Counted from the stretch's first letter, positions 27,807 to 36,828 are shown. The stretch is DNA of 64,000 nt from JBBSUQ01 sp964389755 (GCA_964389755.1 CAYMEW010000014.1:25073-89072), one strand, 5' to 3'. Notes: generated by a model from the sequence alone, not told the origin. Translations and numbers: made by a program.

Positions 27807-29387
27807 ATGCCCAACGGTAGTACAAAGCATTTAGTTGACCTTATACAGTCACTGACGAAGGCTGAAAAACGCAGTTTTAAGTTGTTTGCACGTCGTAATT
27901 CCGGGCAGGACGATCTGAAATACCTGCGCCTGTTCGACTTTATGGAGAAGTACGAACAGCAGTATACGGACGAGGAGTTTACCGCACGTCATCCGGAAGT
28001 GCTCAAAAACCAGGTTTCGAACCTGAAGGCACACCTGTACAAACAATTGCTCATCAGTTTGCGTTTGCAACAAACCGCGCTTAACAAAGAGATCGAGATA
28101 CGCGAAATGTACGATTACGCAACCGTTCTTTACAACAAAGGATTTTATAACCAGGCATTGCGGATGCTTGAAAAAGCCGGGCAACAGGCCGAGCGCATTC
28201 ACAATTACCTGTTACGGCTGGAAGTGGTCGAATTCGAAAAAACCATCGAATCGCAATACATTACACGTTCACTGGATACACGTGCCGAAGACCTCAAGAA
28301 TTTTAGCACGCATCTTTATGAGAACCTCGAGGACCAGGTGTATTATTCAAACCTGTCCCTGCAGCTTTACGCGCTTTACCTGAAAGTTGGTTTTGTGCGG
28401 GATAAAAAGGATTACCAGTTCGTCAAAGAGTTCTTTTATTCAAGACTAAAGGAGGAAAATCACCTGCCAAAGAACTTTAATGAACGACTCCACCTCTATA
28501 GTGCGTATGTGTGGTACAATTACATCATCCAGGATTTCCTGATGTGTTTTCGCTATGCGAAGGCCTGGGTAGATCTTTTTGCCGAATACCCGGAGATGAT
28601 CGCGGAAAAACCGGAAATGTTTCTCAAAGGACATCACAACCTGCTGAACGCGTTGTTTCACCTGCGGAATTACAAGCGTTTTAATAAAAGGCTGGAAGAG
28701 CTGAAATCCTGGGAAATTGCGCGTAACCTGAACGAAAACGTATTTATTCTCAAGAGCCTGTATGTTTATACGAATGAGATCAATCGCTATTTCCTGAACG
28801 GTGAGTTTGAGAAAGGGCTGACAGTCATCCCGGAGATCATGCAGTTCGTAGAGGAATACGAATCCAAGCTGGACAGCCACCGGGTGCTCGTATTTTATTA
28901 CAAAATTGCCTGCCTCTACTTTGGTTCGGGAGAAAACCGGATGGCGATCAAATACCTCAATTACATAATCCAGTTTCGCGAGCCCGCCCTGCGTCAGGAC
29001 ATCCAGAGTTTTGCACGGATTCTCAACCTGATCGCGCATTTCGAGATCGGAAACGACGAACTGGTCGAATACCAGATCAAAAGTGTGTATCGTTTTCTGC
29101 TGAAACTGGGAGACCTCCAGGCTGTTCAGGTCGAAATTCTCAATTTTTTGCGCAAATTACCGATACTCGATCCGAAGGAACTAATCCGGGCATTTCGCGT
29201 GCTGCATGGGAAACTCACCCGCATTTCACAAACGAAATATGAACAGCGTCCTTTTTTATACCTCGATATCATTTCCTGGCTGGAAAGTAAAATTGAAAAT
29301 CGACCGGTGAGTGAAGTCATTCGTTCCAAGTTTTCACGCGAACTGGAAACGGGACAAAAACACTATTTTCCGCGAAAAACGGATTGA
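27807..29387 (+). CDS. Large helical-repeat protein of unknown function
   Basis: A 526-residue cytoplasmic protein with no signal peptide. It is almost entirely alpha-helical and rich in Leu, Tyr, Phe, Glu and Lys. The pattern of paired helices (for example YNKGFYNQALRMLEKAGQQ and YLNYIIQFREPALRQDIQS) resembles TPR-like or other alpha-solenoid scaffolds, although no strict TPR consensus is visible. The N-terminus (KHLVDLIQSLTKAEKRSFKLF) looks like a conserved cap. No enzymatic motif was found. A protein-protein interaction role is inferred. It ends 13 bases before the convergent end of the periplasmic protein gene at 29400. Confidence 0.75.
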   Translation: MPNGSTKHLVDLIQSLTKAEKRSFKLFARRNSGQDDLKYLRLFDFMEKYEQQYTDEEFTARHPEVLKNQVSNLKAHLYKQLLISLRLQQTALNKEIEIREMYDYATVLYNKGFYNQALRMLEKAGQQAERIHNYLLRLEVVEFEKTIESQYITRSLDTRAEDLKNFSTHLYENLEDQVYYSNLSLQLYALYLKVGFVRDKKDYQFVKEFFYSRLKEENHLPKNFNERLHLYSAYVWYNYIIQDFLMCFRYAKAWVDLFAEYPEMIAEKPEMFLKGHHNLLNALFHLRNYKRFNKRLEELKSWEIARNLNENVFILKSLYVYTNEINRYFLNGEFEKGLTVIPEIMQFVEEYESKLDSHRVLVFYYKIACLYFGSGENRMAIKYLNYIIQFREPALRQDIQSFARILNLIAHFEIGNDELVEYQIKSVYRFLLKLGDLQAVQVEILNFLRKLPILDPKELIRAFRVLHGKLTRISQTKYEQRPFLYLDIISWLESKIENRPVSEVIRSKFSRELETGQKHYFPRKTD

Positions 29388-29399
29388 AAACGTATTCGT

Positions 29400-30725
29400 T
29401 TAGCGCGTGACGCTGTTTACAATGTGTTGCACCGGGAAACTCACGCGGCCGAACAATTCGCGGTTGGTCAGCGAGTCGAGTTGAAAATCGAAACGCGTGC
29501 CATTATTCGTCCACATACCGTTTGAAGCACTGGTTTTAACGACTTCGGGCTGCTTTTCACCGCTGTGGAAAATGTAATAATTCTGGCGCTTTTTCATGTA
29601 AAGCGGCGGAGAATACAGGAAGCGGTACTTCGTTCCGTCATGCGTCAGAATTCCTTTGGCAAATAGTTTATTAATAAATCGGTCCCCGTTCTCATTGAGT
29701 GAAAAAAGTACGGAAAAAGCCGGCACATCGATCATTTGTGTCCGGGTTACTTCGGTAATCTCAAAATTTTCGTCCATGACCGACTCAATGTACTGCTGTT
29801 CCACTTTTTGGGTTCCACCCATCCGGAAGGAAAGGTCGCCGTCCCAGGCGGCGATGAACTCATCGGTCGGGAAACTGATCTTTTTGCCGAGTTTGGACAG
29901 GTAGCGATACAGGACGTCATCCGGTTTACCGCGCAGGCCGGAAATATCGAGGTGGAGGTTGATCATGCGATCGGTTGCCGAATTGGGCACGATTGACCAG
30001 CCGGCATCCTTGGGCTTGAAGTTCCAGGGTTCCGAATTGCGTATGTATGCCAGCAGCGTGACCGAAACCGAATCGCTGTTGTGTGCAAAAAGAGCCGTTT
30101 CGATACCGTTCTCGCGGAATTTATCCCAGTTGCTGTACAGCACTAGCGATTCGTCCTTAAAGCGTGTTTCTGCCAGGAATGCCTTCCATGCGGGATCGAT
30201 GGATCCTTTGTGGGCGTTGACGATGTATTGCAGTTTATCGGCAAAGCCCTCGCCGCTGTAAAATAACATCCAGTGTTCACCGTAGGCGAGGTAAAGGCTG
30301 TCGTCTTCAAGCCGGTAGACAGGCTGGCTCCCATAGAGGCTGTCCGATACGTGGAGATTCTTTTTCAGTCCCTGGATCCCGCTATAAACCCGGCTGCTGT
30401 CGTTCACTTCGATCATGGCGCCCCAGTTGCCGTCTTCATCCGCAAAGAGGTAAGCGGGACGTTGTACGTCCAGGCCGAAACCTTTAGCCTTCGACAGGAT
30501 GAAATCGTAAGAAAGCATGTCCCGGAACGGCAGTTTGTTGTAAAACATCATCGCGCTGGTTTCCCGTGAAAGTTCGAGCAGGTAGACCCGGCCGAGAAAA
30601 TCAGACGGAGGAAGACGGTCTTCCAGTGCTGGTTCCGGAACGGGCTTGTTGAAGTAATTTCTCAGGAAGAGAAAAGCCCCCAAACCTGCAGCGAGGATCA
30701 GGAATATCAGGACTTTTTTGAACAT
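29400..30725 (-). CDS. Membrane-anchored periplasmic protein, tandem relative of the upstream gene
   Basis: A 441-residue protein with one N-terminal hydrophobic segment (about 4-22, an uncleaved anchor followed by R-N-Y) and a large periplasmic part. The extracytoplasmic region has repeated beta-alpha units. Short segments such as KLPFRDMLSYDFILSKAKGF, DVQRPAYLFADEDG and YLAYGEHWMLFYSG match in order and character the neighbouring 647-residue protein, which suggests an ancient tandem duplication. The architecture recalls DUF3352/DUF4836-like families of Bacteroidota, without a known activity. Its start lies one base after the upstream stop, so the two are co-transcribed and probably translationally coupled. 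Confidence 0.75.
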   Translation of the reverse strand: MFKKVLIFLILAAGLGAFLFLRNYFNKPVPEPALEDRLPPSDFLGRVYLLELSRETSAMMFYNKLPFRDMLSYDFILSKAKGFGLDVQRPAYLFADEDGNWGAMIEVNDSSRVYSGIQGLKKNLHVSDSLYGSQPVYRLEDDSLYLAYGEHWMLFYSGEGFADKLQYIVNAHKGSIDPAWKAFLAETRFKDESLVLYSNWDKFRENGIETALFAHNSDSVSVTLLAYIRNSEPWNFKPKDAGWSIVPNSATDRMINLHLDISGLRGKPDDVLYRYLSKLGKKISFPTDEFIAAWDGDLSFRMGGTQKVEQQYIESVMDENFEITEVTRTQMIDVPAFSVLFSLNENGDRFINKLFAKGILTHDGTKYRFLYSPPLYMKKRQNYYIFHSGEKQPEVVKTSASNGMWTNNGTRFDFQLDSLTNRELFGRVSFPVQHIVNSVTR

Positions 30726-30726
30726 G

Positions 30727-32670
30727 CTATTTGGAAAGTATGTACAGGCTGTTTACCAGGTCGAGGATGTATTTTCCGGTATTCTCGTATTCTCCGTCGA
30801 ACTGGTAGGTCAGCGCAAACTTGGTTTGTGTGCCGGTCGTTTTGCTCGATGTCAGTTCCATGGTTCCGGCATCCTCCTTGAGCTGCTCCACAACTGCCTG
30901 TTGCTTTTGATTAAACACTTCTTTGGGCAAACGCTCGATGGCACTTCCCCAGTCCACGTAGGCATAAACGAAACCACCTTTGCGGGCCTTGCGGAATTTT
31001 TTCTTCGAGATCTTTTGTGAACCGTAACCGGAAGTGTTCCTGTGCACGAGGTCCTCATCGTTTGTCAGGACGAATAAACCGTCCCGGTTGATGATGTAAA
31101 GCGGAACGGCATCCAGGAATCCCTTGTCGATCTTCCATACGTCACCTTCCTTCGAAATTTTGCGGGTCACCTTTTGGAGGTAGTTGAGCACCTTTTCCGG
31201 GATATCGTTGCGGCCGGTCGAAAAACCGAAGGTAAATACCGGGATCTCCTCTTCGGCGGTAACAGTCTCTTCGGTATATTCGAAGGTTTCCTCGTCGTAA
31301 GAATAGCGGATACGTTCCACCATCACCTTTTTCACGCCGTTAAAACTGCCGAACATGCTTCCTTTATAGGTATCAAAGATCGCGTCTTTGTTCAGGAACT
31401 CGTCGATCAGCTCGATGGTGAGCACACTGCTTGCAACCCGTGGATTCTGCTCTTCTTTCAGGATCGGCATAATCACGTCGAAAGCCTGTTCGTAGGCTTC
31501 GCGCAGGTTCACGTTGTAAGAGAAATAGGCCGGGCTGTTTTCCGGGATATAATTGAGGATCTTTTTATCGAATTTGGAATCGGTCAGCTTTTTATAAATA
31601 CTTCCGAGCGCTTCGCCGTAATTGGCTTCGAAAAGCAGGTCGATTGAGCTTTCGTTGATCTTCAGGTCCCCGAGAATAACGTTTCCGGTGTAAAGTTCCT
31701 CGATACGTCCGTAAAGGCTTGGGAACATCGTCTGGAAATACCAGAATCCCTGTTCTTTCTGGAAATTTCGGGAATTGTCCATGTAAAAGATCCCTTCCGA
31801 GTCGTGACCAAGTTGCCGGGCGAAACGTGTGTCAGCCTTTTTAAGGTTGATCCCTTCCATAAAAAGTTCTGTGCAAATGCGGTCTAGGAACTTTTGCTGA
31901 AGTGAATAAGACACGGAATCGCTCAGTTCCGAATAGTTTTTTTGTCCCGGGTCGCTTTCGGCAACCGGGAAATCCAGGGTGTCCTCTTCCACATCGTCTT
32001 CCAGGATTGCGTCTACATTCTCTTCGTCGAACACGGTTCCGGATGATTGAGGTTCGGGTACTTCTTCGTAATAAATTTCCTCTTCGGGCGGGGGAGGAGC
32101 GGATTCGTCGTACTCGTATTCACCCTCGTAGTTGTATTCGTCCTGGTAATACTTCATCCAGGGATAGCCGTTTCCGCGGGCATACCAGATCGAGTCGGTG
32201 ATCTCTTCGACGAGTTCGTAATTCGGATCCACGCGCAACAGGATACCTACATTTCCGGCGATGACAAGGTGATTAAAATACGAGGAATAAAATTCCACGC
32301 CGGGATAGGGACTTTCGACGCGGTCGAAATCGTCAAACACGGTAAAAAGCAGGTTTTTATCCGTAATACCGAATGAGAAGCCGGAAACCTCGAAATCTTT
32401 TCCTTTTCCGTAATAAATATTCAGTTTCTGATCAAAGTCAATTCCGCTGTCTTTCAGTGTTTTTCCGGAAGTGGAACCATCGAAGAGCTCCTGCTGCACT
32501 TCTTCCATAAACTCGTATTTGACGAGTTCGTCCATCGGGATCTTTTGGAGAAGTGTAAAGTTATTGATCGAAAAAACGGTAACGGCATCGCGCGGAATGT
32601 AATCTTCCGAAGTTTGAGCCAGTGAACCGGCGGCGAGGCCGAGAAAAAGAAAGGTAATGAATTGCTTCAT
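30727..32670 (-). CDS. Secreted DUF4836-like protein with acidic insert
   Basis: A 647-residue protein with a signal peptide ending in Gly-Ser-Leu-Ala-Gln near residue 19 and no lipobox Cys. The mature N-terminus (YIPRDAVTVFSINNFTLLQKIPMDELVKY, given here only as a description of the start of the domain) resembles the DUF4836 family of periplasmic Bacteroidota proteins of unknown role. Residues about 170-241 are an acidic, Tyr- and Pro-rich low-complexity insert. The C-terminal half repeats the domain in weaker form. It is first in an operon with the 441-residue relative, and a TACATTTG promoter element lies 21 bases before the ATG. Function is unknown; an envelope-associated structural or sensing role is possible. 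Confidence 0.75.
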   Translation of the reverse strand: MKQFITFLFLGLAAGSLAQTSEDYIPRDAVTVFSINNFTLLQKIPMDELVKYEFMEEVQQELFDGSTSGKTLKDSGIDFDQKLNIYYGKGKDFEVSGFSFGITDKNLLFTVFDDFDRVESPYPGVEFYSSYFNHLVIAGNVGILLRVDPNYELVEEITDSIWYARGNGYPWMKYYQDEYNYEGEYEYDESAPPPPEEEIYYEEVPEPQSSGTVFDEENVDAILEDDVEEDTLDFPVAESDPGQKNYSELSDSVSYSLQQKFLDRICTELFMEGINLKKADTRFARQLGHDSEGIFYMDNSRNFQKEQGFWYFQTMFPSLYGRIEELYTGNVILGDLKINESSIDLLFEANYGEALGSIYKKLTDSKFDKKILNYIPENSPAYFSYNVNLREAYEQAFDVIMPILKEEQNPRVASSVLTIELIDEFLNKDAIFDTYKGSMFGSFNGVKKVMVERIRYSYDEETFEYTEETVTAEEEIPVFTFGFSTGRNDIPEKVLNYLQKVTRKISKEGDVWKIDKGFLDAVPLYIINRDGLFVLTNDEDLVHRNTSGYGSQKISKKKFRKARKGGFVYAYVDWGSAIERLPKEVFNQKQQAVVEQLKEDAGTMELTSSKTTGTQTKFALTYQFDGEYENTGKYILDLVNSLYILSK

Positions 32671-32691
32671 GGTCTTATGTCAAAGTTGATG

Positions 32692-32699
32692 CAAATGTA
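32692..32699 (-). promoter_or_regulatory. Promoter -7 element TACATTTG for the DUF4836-like operon
   Basis: Exact TAnnTTTG on the minus strand, 21 bases before the ATG at 32670. Confidence 0.55.
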
Positions 32700-32725
32700 C
32701 GAGAAAGTACGTTCATTTTAAACCT

Positions 32726-33397
32726 TCACTTCGAATTGCTTAAGTAAATCGTATTTTCCAGTAAAGAGGGATTTTCGATCAGGGCGAAGATGTTTGTTTT
32801 CACCATGACGTTCATTTTATTGGCCGAAATATTTGCCTGTTCATTTTCAGTTCGGTCCACGATTTTATCGAAGCGGGTGATGCACACATAAGAACCTTTT
32901 TTTAGCAGGTCGACGTCCTCCTGCTTCAGGTTGTTTTTCCGGTCGATCGAATATTCGGGAATGCTGCGGACGAGTTTGTTACCGGAAAGCGAGATCCAGT
33001 CCTGGTCAAGGTACTCCATCCGTGTATCCTTGCTTTCTTCGGCTATGATCTCCTTAACAGCATTCTGCAGGTCTGCAACGCTTTTGAAATCACATTCGAG
33101 CCGGAAGATGTAATCGTTGTAGTCCTGCCCGGTCTTTACATTGCTGATCCCGGGTTTGGACGCGAGTTTTTGTTCGATGGAATTGATCTTGGCACGAATT
33201 TCCTCGAGATCCGGCACACGACGTCCGTCAACACTGTCGAGCGCCAGGATCGAGTTGATGCGAATTTTACTGGCACTCAGGTTCACCGTGTAACGAAAAG
33301 TTCCGCTGCCATCCGAGTTGATGCGCAGATCATCGATGATCTCAATACACGAACCGAAGAGGAAAAGCGGCAGGATACAGAAAAACAACCATTTCAT
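32726..33397 (-). CDS. Lipoprotein of unknown function
   Basis: A 223-residue predicted lipoprotein. The start is the ATG at 33397: it directly precedes a lipoprotein signal peptide with the lipobox L-F-G-S-C, Cys at about residue 17. A longer in-frame extension upstream has no signal and crosses the promoter. The mature part begins I-E-I-I-D-D-L-R-I-N-x-D-G-S-G-T-F and is a mix of strands and charged helices, with a Q-K-L-A helix near 70. The opening D-G-S-G-T-F motif is common in Bacteroidota lipoproteins of unknown role. A TAATTTTG element lies five bases before the ATG. It probably resides in the outer or inner membrane facing the periplasm. Confidence 0.78.
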   Translation of the reverse strand: MKWLFFCILPLFLFGSCIEIIDDLRINSDGSGTFRYTVNLSASKIRINSILALDSVDGRRVPDLEEIRAKINSIEQKLASKPGISNVKTGQDYNDYIFRLECDFKSVADLQNAVKEIIAEESKDTRMEYLDQDWISLSGNKLVRSIPEYSIDRKNNLKQEDVDLLKKGSYVCITRFDKIVDRTENEQANISANKMNVMVKTNIFALIENPSLLENTIYLSNSK

Positions 33398-33402
33398 ACA
33401 GA

Positions 33403-33410
33403 CAAAATTA
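33403..33410 (-). promoter_or_regulatory. Promoter -7 element TAATTTTG close to the lipoprotein ATG
   Basis: Exact TAnnTTTG on the minus strand with five bases before the ATG at 33397. A second TTTG, part of TATTTTTG at 33428-33435, lies 17 bases further upstream and could act as the -33 element. Confidence 0.5.
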
Positions 33411-33504
33411 AGCAGAAAAGCGACTGACAAAAATAATACCGTAAATCTTTTAACGTAGTTTGGCGGCGACCCTTGCCGGGCGTGGATAATTGCGTAAGTC
33501 TGCT

Positions 33505-33512
33505 TATATTTG
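33505..33512 (+). promoter_or_regulatory. Promoter -7 element TATATTTG for the Rid-family gene
   Basis: Exact TAnnTTTG, 11 bases before the ATG at 33524. It supports that start over the longer reading frame beginning at 33473. Confidence 0.55.
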
Positions 33513-33523
33513 CAGAAAAAAAG

Positions 33524-33958
33524 ATGAGTCAGCAGGAACGGATTTCTACGGACAAAGCACCCAAACCGGTCGGATTGTACCCGCATGCACGCCGCGTGGG
33601 AAATTTGCTCTTCCTTTCGGGAGTGGGGCCGCGCACAGCCGGTTCCGACGAAAGCGATTCTGCCGTTCCGGGATTAAAACTCGATAAGAACGGGAATTTC
33701 CTAGAATTTGACTTTGAGGCACAGTGCCGCAGTGTGTTCGATAACGTTCGCACAATTCTCGAAGCGTCGGGTTCGGGCTGGGATCAGTTGGTGGACGTTA
33801 CGGTATTCCTGGTGGATATGAAGCGGGATTTCCAGACCTACAACAGGATCTATGCCGAGTATTTCAAGGACAATTTGCCCTGTCGTACCACGGTGGAAAT
33901 TAATTCGCTTCCCACTCCGATCGCTATCGAACTTAAATGCATCGCAACAATTAATTAA
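33524..33958 (+). CDS. RidA/YjgF-family protein
   Basis: A 144-residue Rid-superfamily protein. RidA enzymes hydrolyse reactive enamine/imine intermediates formed by PLP enzymes; the more distant subfamilies include 2-aminomuconate deaminase. Visible family features are the GNLLFLSGVGPR strand (about 28-39), the helix Q-x-R-x-V-F-D-N-V-R, V-D-V-T-V-F-L-V-D-M and the C-terminal segment C-R-T-T-V-E-I-N-S-L-P, which holds the Arg that binds the substrate carboxylate. It looks closer to the aminomuconate-deaminase-like branch than to canonical RidA, because of the extra loop after GPR. The start at 33524 is set by the promoter element. It leads a tight three-gene unit with two-base gaps. Confidence 0.88.
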   Translation: MSQQERISTDKAPKPVGLYPHARRVGNLLFLSGVGPRTAGSDESDSAVPGLKLDKNGNFLEFDFEAQCRSVFDNVRTILEASGSGWDQLVDVTVFLVDMKRDFQTYNRIYAEYFKDNLPCRTTVEINSLPTPIAIELKCIATIN

Positions 33959-33960
33959 TT

Positions 33961-34539
33961 ATGATCAGTTTTATTATTCGCACCCTGCTTACCGCAGGCT
34001 CCCTCTTTTTAACGGTTTACTTCTTTGCGACCGGTTCCTGGGGATGGGGTATCATGTTTATTTTCCTGACAGCTATTCTCGGGCTTTCATTCCTACGCAA
34101 CGAACGCATGGTTTTAGCCATGAACCAGATGCGTCTCGGAAATACCGATAAAGCGCGTTACCACATCAACAAGATCTCGCATCCGCAGTTGTATCCGCGT
34201 CGTCAACATGCCTACATCATTTTTCTCCAGGCGGTGATGAATACCCAGGAGTATGGTTTTACGCGAACGGAACAAATGCTTCGCAAGGCCATCGGTATGG
34301 GATTGCGCACGGCACAGGATAACGCTGTGGCACGTATGCACCTCGCAAGTATCTGTGCTCAAACCGGTAAAAAGCAGGAAGCACTTACACTGCTGGCCGA
34401 TGCTAAAAAAATGGACAAGAACGGCATGCTCAAAGAGCAGATCAACATGTTGCAAAAACAACTGACGATGGCCCCGTCCAAAAACCAGATGCGCATGGCA
34501 CAAATGATGGGTGGACGTAAAAAAATGCCGCGTCGTTAA
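33961..34539 (+). CDS. Membrane protein with TPR-like cytoplasmic tail
   Basis: A 192-residue protein. Two hydrophobic segments (about 4-22 and 25-45) are followed by a soluble helical tail with TPR-like pairs (R-L-G-N-T-D-K-A-R-Y near 58 and the A-R-M-H-L-A-S-I-C-A-Q-T-G-K-K-Q-E-A-L type motif near 125). The C-terminus is rich in Met, Lys and Arg. The overall arrangement resembles a conserved Bacteroidota family sometimes annotated as DUF2892 or TPR protein. No enzymatic role is evident. It lies two bases after the Rid gene and two bases before the methyltransferase, so the three are co-transcribed. Confidence 0.72.
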   Translation: MISFIIRTLLTAGSLFLTVYFFATGSWGWGIMFIFLTAILGLSFLRNERMVLAMNQMRLGNTDKARYHINKISHPQLYPRRQHAYIIFLQAVMNTQEYGFTRTEQMLRKAIGMGLRTAQDNAVARMHLASICAQTGKKQEALTLLADAKKMDKNGMLKEQINMLQKQLTMAPSKNQMRMAQMMGGRKKMPRR

Positions 34540-34541
34540 AT

Positions 34542-35396
34542 ATGAGCGAACTCCGCCTGTACGCCGAACCCTGGAACGATTACGAACTGATCGACGCCGG
34601 CGGCGGTAAAAAACTTGAGCGCTGGGGGGATGTGATCACCATCCGGCCGGAAGTGCAGGCTTATTTCAAATCGGGAAAGCCTTTCCAGGAATGGTACGAA
34701 CTGGCTCACTGGGAATTTTCTGAAAAAAAGAATGGCTCCGGAAGCTGGCACAGAACGGCTAAAAACGCACCTGAACGTTGGGACATAGGCTACAAGCGTT
34801 TGCGCTTTGAACTTGAACCCGGGCGTTTTAAGCACGTCGGACTCTTTCCGGAACAGGTTGCGAACTGGGAATTCATTAGTAAACAGCTCGCTCCGGAAGA
34901 ACGTTTCCTGAATTTATTTGCATACACGGGCGCAGCTTCGCTTGTGGCACGAAATACAGGCGCCGAAACGCTGCACGTAGACTCAGTAAAACAGTTGATA
35001 ACGCGAGCCCGGCATAATATGGAACTCAGTAGTCTGCTCAACATCAAATGGGTGCTGGAAGATGCGCTGAAATTCGCGCAGCGGGAACAGAAACGCGGAA
35101 ATCGCTATAAAGGAATTATCATGGATCCACCGGCCTGGGGAAGTGGAGCGAACGGTGAAAAATGGAAGCTCGAAGAGCAATTGCCTGTGTTGCTGCAAGC
35201 CGCCGCTGCGATATTGGATCCCGACGGTTTCCTGATCCTGAATACGTATTCACCGGCAGTAAGTCTTACCGACATTGCGACACTGGCAGACCGCTTTTTT
35301 GCAGGTCGCACGCGTACCTTGAATGAACTATGGATGCGCTCGACTACGGGGAAAGAACTTTATTTTGGCAACCTGCTTCGCATTCACGCGAAATAG
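34542..35396 (+). CDS. Class I SAM-dependent methyltransferase, RlmI/RlmK-like
   Basis: A 284-residue protein. The C-terminal two thirds is a Rossmann-fold methyltransferase. SAM-binding motif I is LNLFAYTGAASL (about 125-136), the acidic motif II is H-V-D-S-V, and the catalytic motif IV is IIMDPPAWG (about 191-199), the D-P-P-A/S-W/F type found in RlmI/RlmK rRNA cytosine-5 or guanine-7/2 methyltransferases. The N-terminal part lacks a PUA domain of full size. Methylation of rRNA is likely by family, but the exact base is not predictable. It is last in the unit with the Rid and TPR-like genes. Confidence 0.87.
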   Translation: MSELRLYAEPWNDYELIDAGGGKKLERWGDVITIRPEVQAYFKSGKPFQEWYELAHWEFSEKKNGSGSWHRTAKNAPERWDIGYKRLRFELEPGRFKHVGLFPEQVANWEFISKQLAPEERFLNLFAYTGAASLVARNTGAETLHVDSVKQLITRARHNMELSSLLNIKWVLEDALKFAQREQKRGNRYKGIIMDPPAWGSGANGEKWKLEEQLPVLLQAAAAILDPDGFLILNTYSPAVSLTDIATLADRFFAGRTRTLNELWMRSTTGKELYFGNLLRIHAK

Positions 35397-35401
35397 AGGT
35401 G

Positions 35402-35848
35402 TCAGGCAAATTCAAGTTCCCGGAACTTTTCCGTAACTACTTTACGTTCCTTTTCCGGATAATCTTCTAAAAACACCTGCAGACCTTTTTCCCGGGATGT
35501 TTCGATCACCACGCAGTGTTCTTTGAGTTCACTGATCCTGATCATCTCCAGCGGAATGTGTTTTCGTTCGATCCCGCGTGACTGGAAAGACAGCCTTTCG
35601 TTTTCAAATTGAATGAATGAACCTTTAATCCGGCTGATTTTTCGCATATTCGAAAAAAACAGGATTGTTCCTGCCAAAACAAATGCAGTTTCATCGACGA
35701 AGTTAACGATGCTTTTATCCCCGATCGCCCGGAGGTCCGGAACCAGCAGGATGAGACCTGTAAATGCGAGTGAAGCAGCGAGGTATTTTCGGTTTTCGAG
35801 CTGTTGTTGCCGCTTTTTATTTGTAAAGAATATTTCTGCTGCGCTCAT
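35402..35848 (-). CDS. Small membrane protein of unknown function
   Basis: A 148-residue protein with two hydrophobic segments near 24-42 and 50-68. These are followed by a soluble C-terminal beta-rich domain with alternating strands (S-F-I-Q-F-E-N-E-R-L-S-F, H-C-V-V-I-E-T) that looks like a PH-like or DUF304-type fold. No family was named with certainty. Its ATG overlaps the stop of the YwqK-like gene (ATGA), so the two are translated together. Confidence 0.7.
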   Translation of the reverse strand: MSAAEIFFTNKKRQQQLENRKYLAASLAFTGLILLVPDLRAIGDKSIVNFVDETAFVLAGTILFFSNMRKISRIKGSFIQFENERLSFQSRGIERKHIPLEMIRISELKEHCVVIETSREKGLQVFLEDYPEKERKVVTEKFRELEFA

Positions 35849-36750
35849 TTGAATTCTTCCGTTTGTTCTTCGCTGATCTTTTCTCCGTCCCGATATTGAA
35901 TTTCTGTGTAAGGCTTGCCTTCGGTCGTATAATAAATCACCGTTCCGTTGCCATTTTCAAATGTGCCGAAATCGAGTGGTTCGCCCGTTTCCCTATAGCT
36001 GCCCGTAATCTGCATTAACTTGCCACCTTCGAAAACCCGCTCAATCCAGAGTTGTCCGCTTTTGTAGTAATAACGGTTAAGGCCATCTTCCGCATCCTGT
36101 TTGTAGGTTAATTCTTCTTTTAGTTGTCCGTTTGGATAATAACGCCGACAAAACCCGTTCAGGCTATCGTTCACGTATTGTTTAAGCATTTTAATTTTTC
36201 CGTCCGGGTAATAACCGATAAAATCGCCACTTCGCTGGTTGCGGTCGTAAGTACGTGTTTCGCAAACCGCGCCATCGGGATAATAAATGGTCATTTTTCC
36301 ATCGTATTTACCGTGGCGGTAGTTAACGCATGCAGCTTTGCTTCCGTCCGGATAGTAATACGTGCAACTGTCTTCACGAACGCCGTGAACATAACTGACT
36401 TCTTTGAACAGTATTTTTCTCCTGCTTTTATCTTCTACGAAATAGATTTTCCACGTTCCGTGTCGTTCATCGTTTTCATATAATCCTTCACCATACTGCA
36501 GGTAGTGCGCGGTTAATTCTTCCGGAGCCTCTGTTCCCTGAAGAAAAACCCGGTCAAAGGATACTTCGTAATCTTTCCAGAAACCGGTTTTTTCACCATT
36601 TTCAAATGCGCCTTTCGGTTTAAAATGACGGTCTGCATACCCGCTTTCCATGCGGACTTGAAGAATGCTGTCCTTTACAATGACGTAATCTTGTGACCGG
36701 ACGATAAGTGTGGCCAGGATACAGGCAAGCGCCAGAAACCAGTTTTTCAT
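35845..36750 (-). CDS. YwqK-type MORN-variant repeat protein
   Basis: A 301-residue protein with a signal peptide (cleavage near Ile-Val-Arg-Ser-Gln, about residue 19). It has at least eight repeats of the MORN-variant type, each around Y-Y-P-D-G followed by a hydrophilic turn (for example YYPDGSKAAC, YYPDGAVCET, YYPDGKIKML, YYPNGQLKEE). Such proteins are often called YwqK-family antitoxins in databases, but in Bacteroidota they are mostly secreted repeat proteins with no toxin next to them, as here. The label should therefore not be read as toxin-antitoxin function. A surface or periplasmic binding role is inferred. Confidence 0.85.
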   Translation of the reverse strand: MKNWFLALACILATLIVRSQDYVIVKDSILQVRMESGYADRHFKPKGAFENGEKTGFWKDYEVSFDRVFLQGTEAPEELTAHYLQYGEGLYENDERHGTWKIYFVEDKSRRKILFKEVSYVHGVREDSCTYYYPDGSKAACVNYRHGKYDGKMTIYYPDGAVCETRTYDRNQRSGDFIGYYPDGKIKMLKQYVNDSLNGFCRRYYPNGQLKEELTYKQDAEDGLNRYYYKSGQLWIERVFEGGKLMQITGSYRETGEPLDFGTFENGNGTVIYYTTEGKPYTEIQYRDGEKISEEQTEEFK

Positions 36751-36828
36751 ATTGTGTTTCAGTTGATGGTTCTAAGATACTGTTTTTTTGAAAAAGGTTT
36801 CCGGAGGGTACGGAGAAGTAATTTCAGA

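Noticed and set aside
35845..36750. YwqK-like gene as an antitoxin of a toxin-antitoxin pair
   Set aside because: It has a signal peptide and MORN-type repeats, and the neighbour is a membrane protein with no toxin features.
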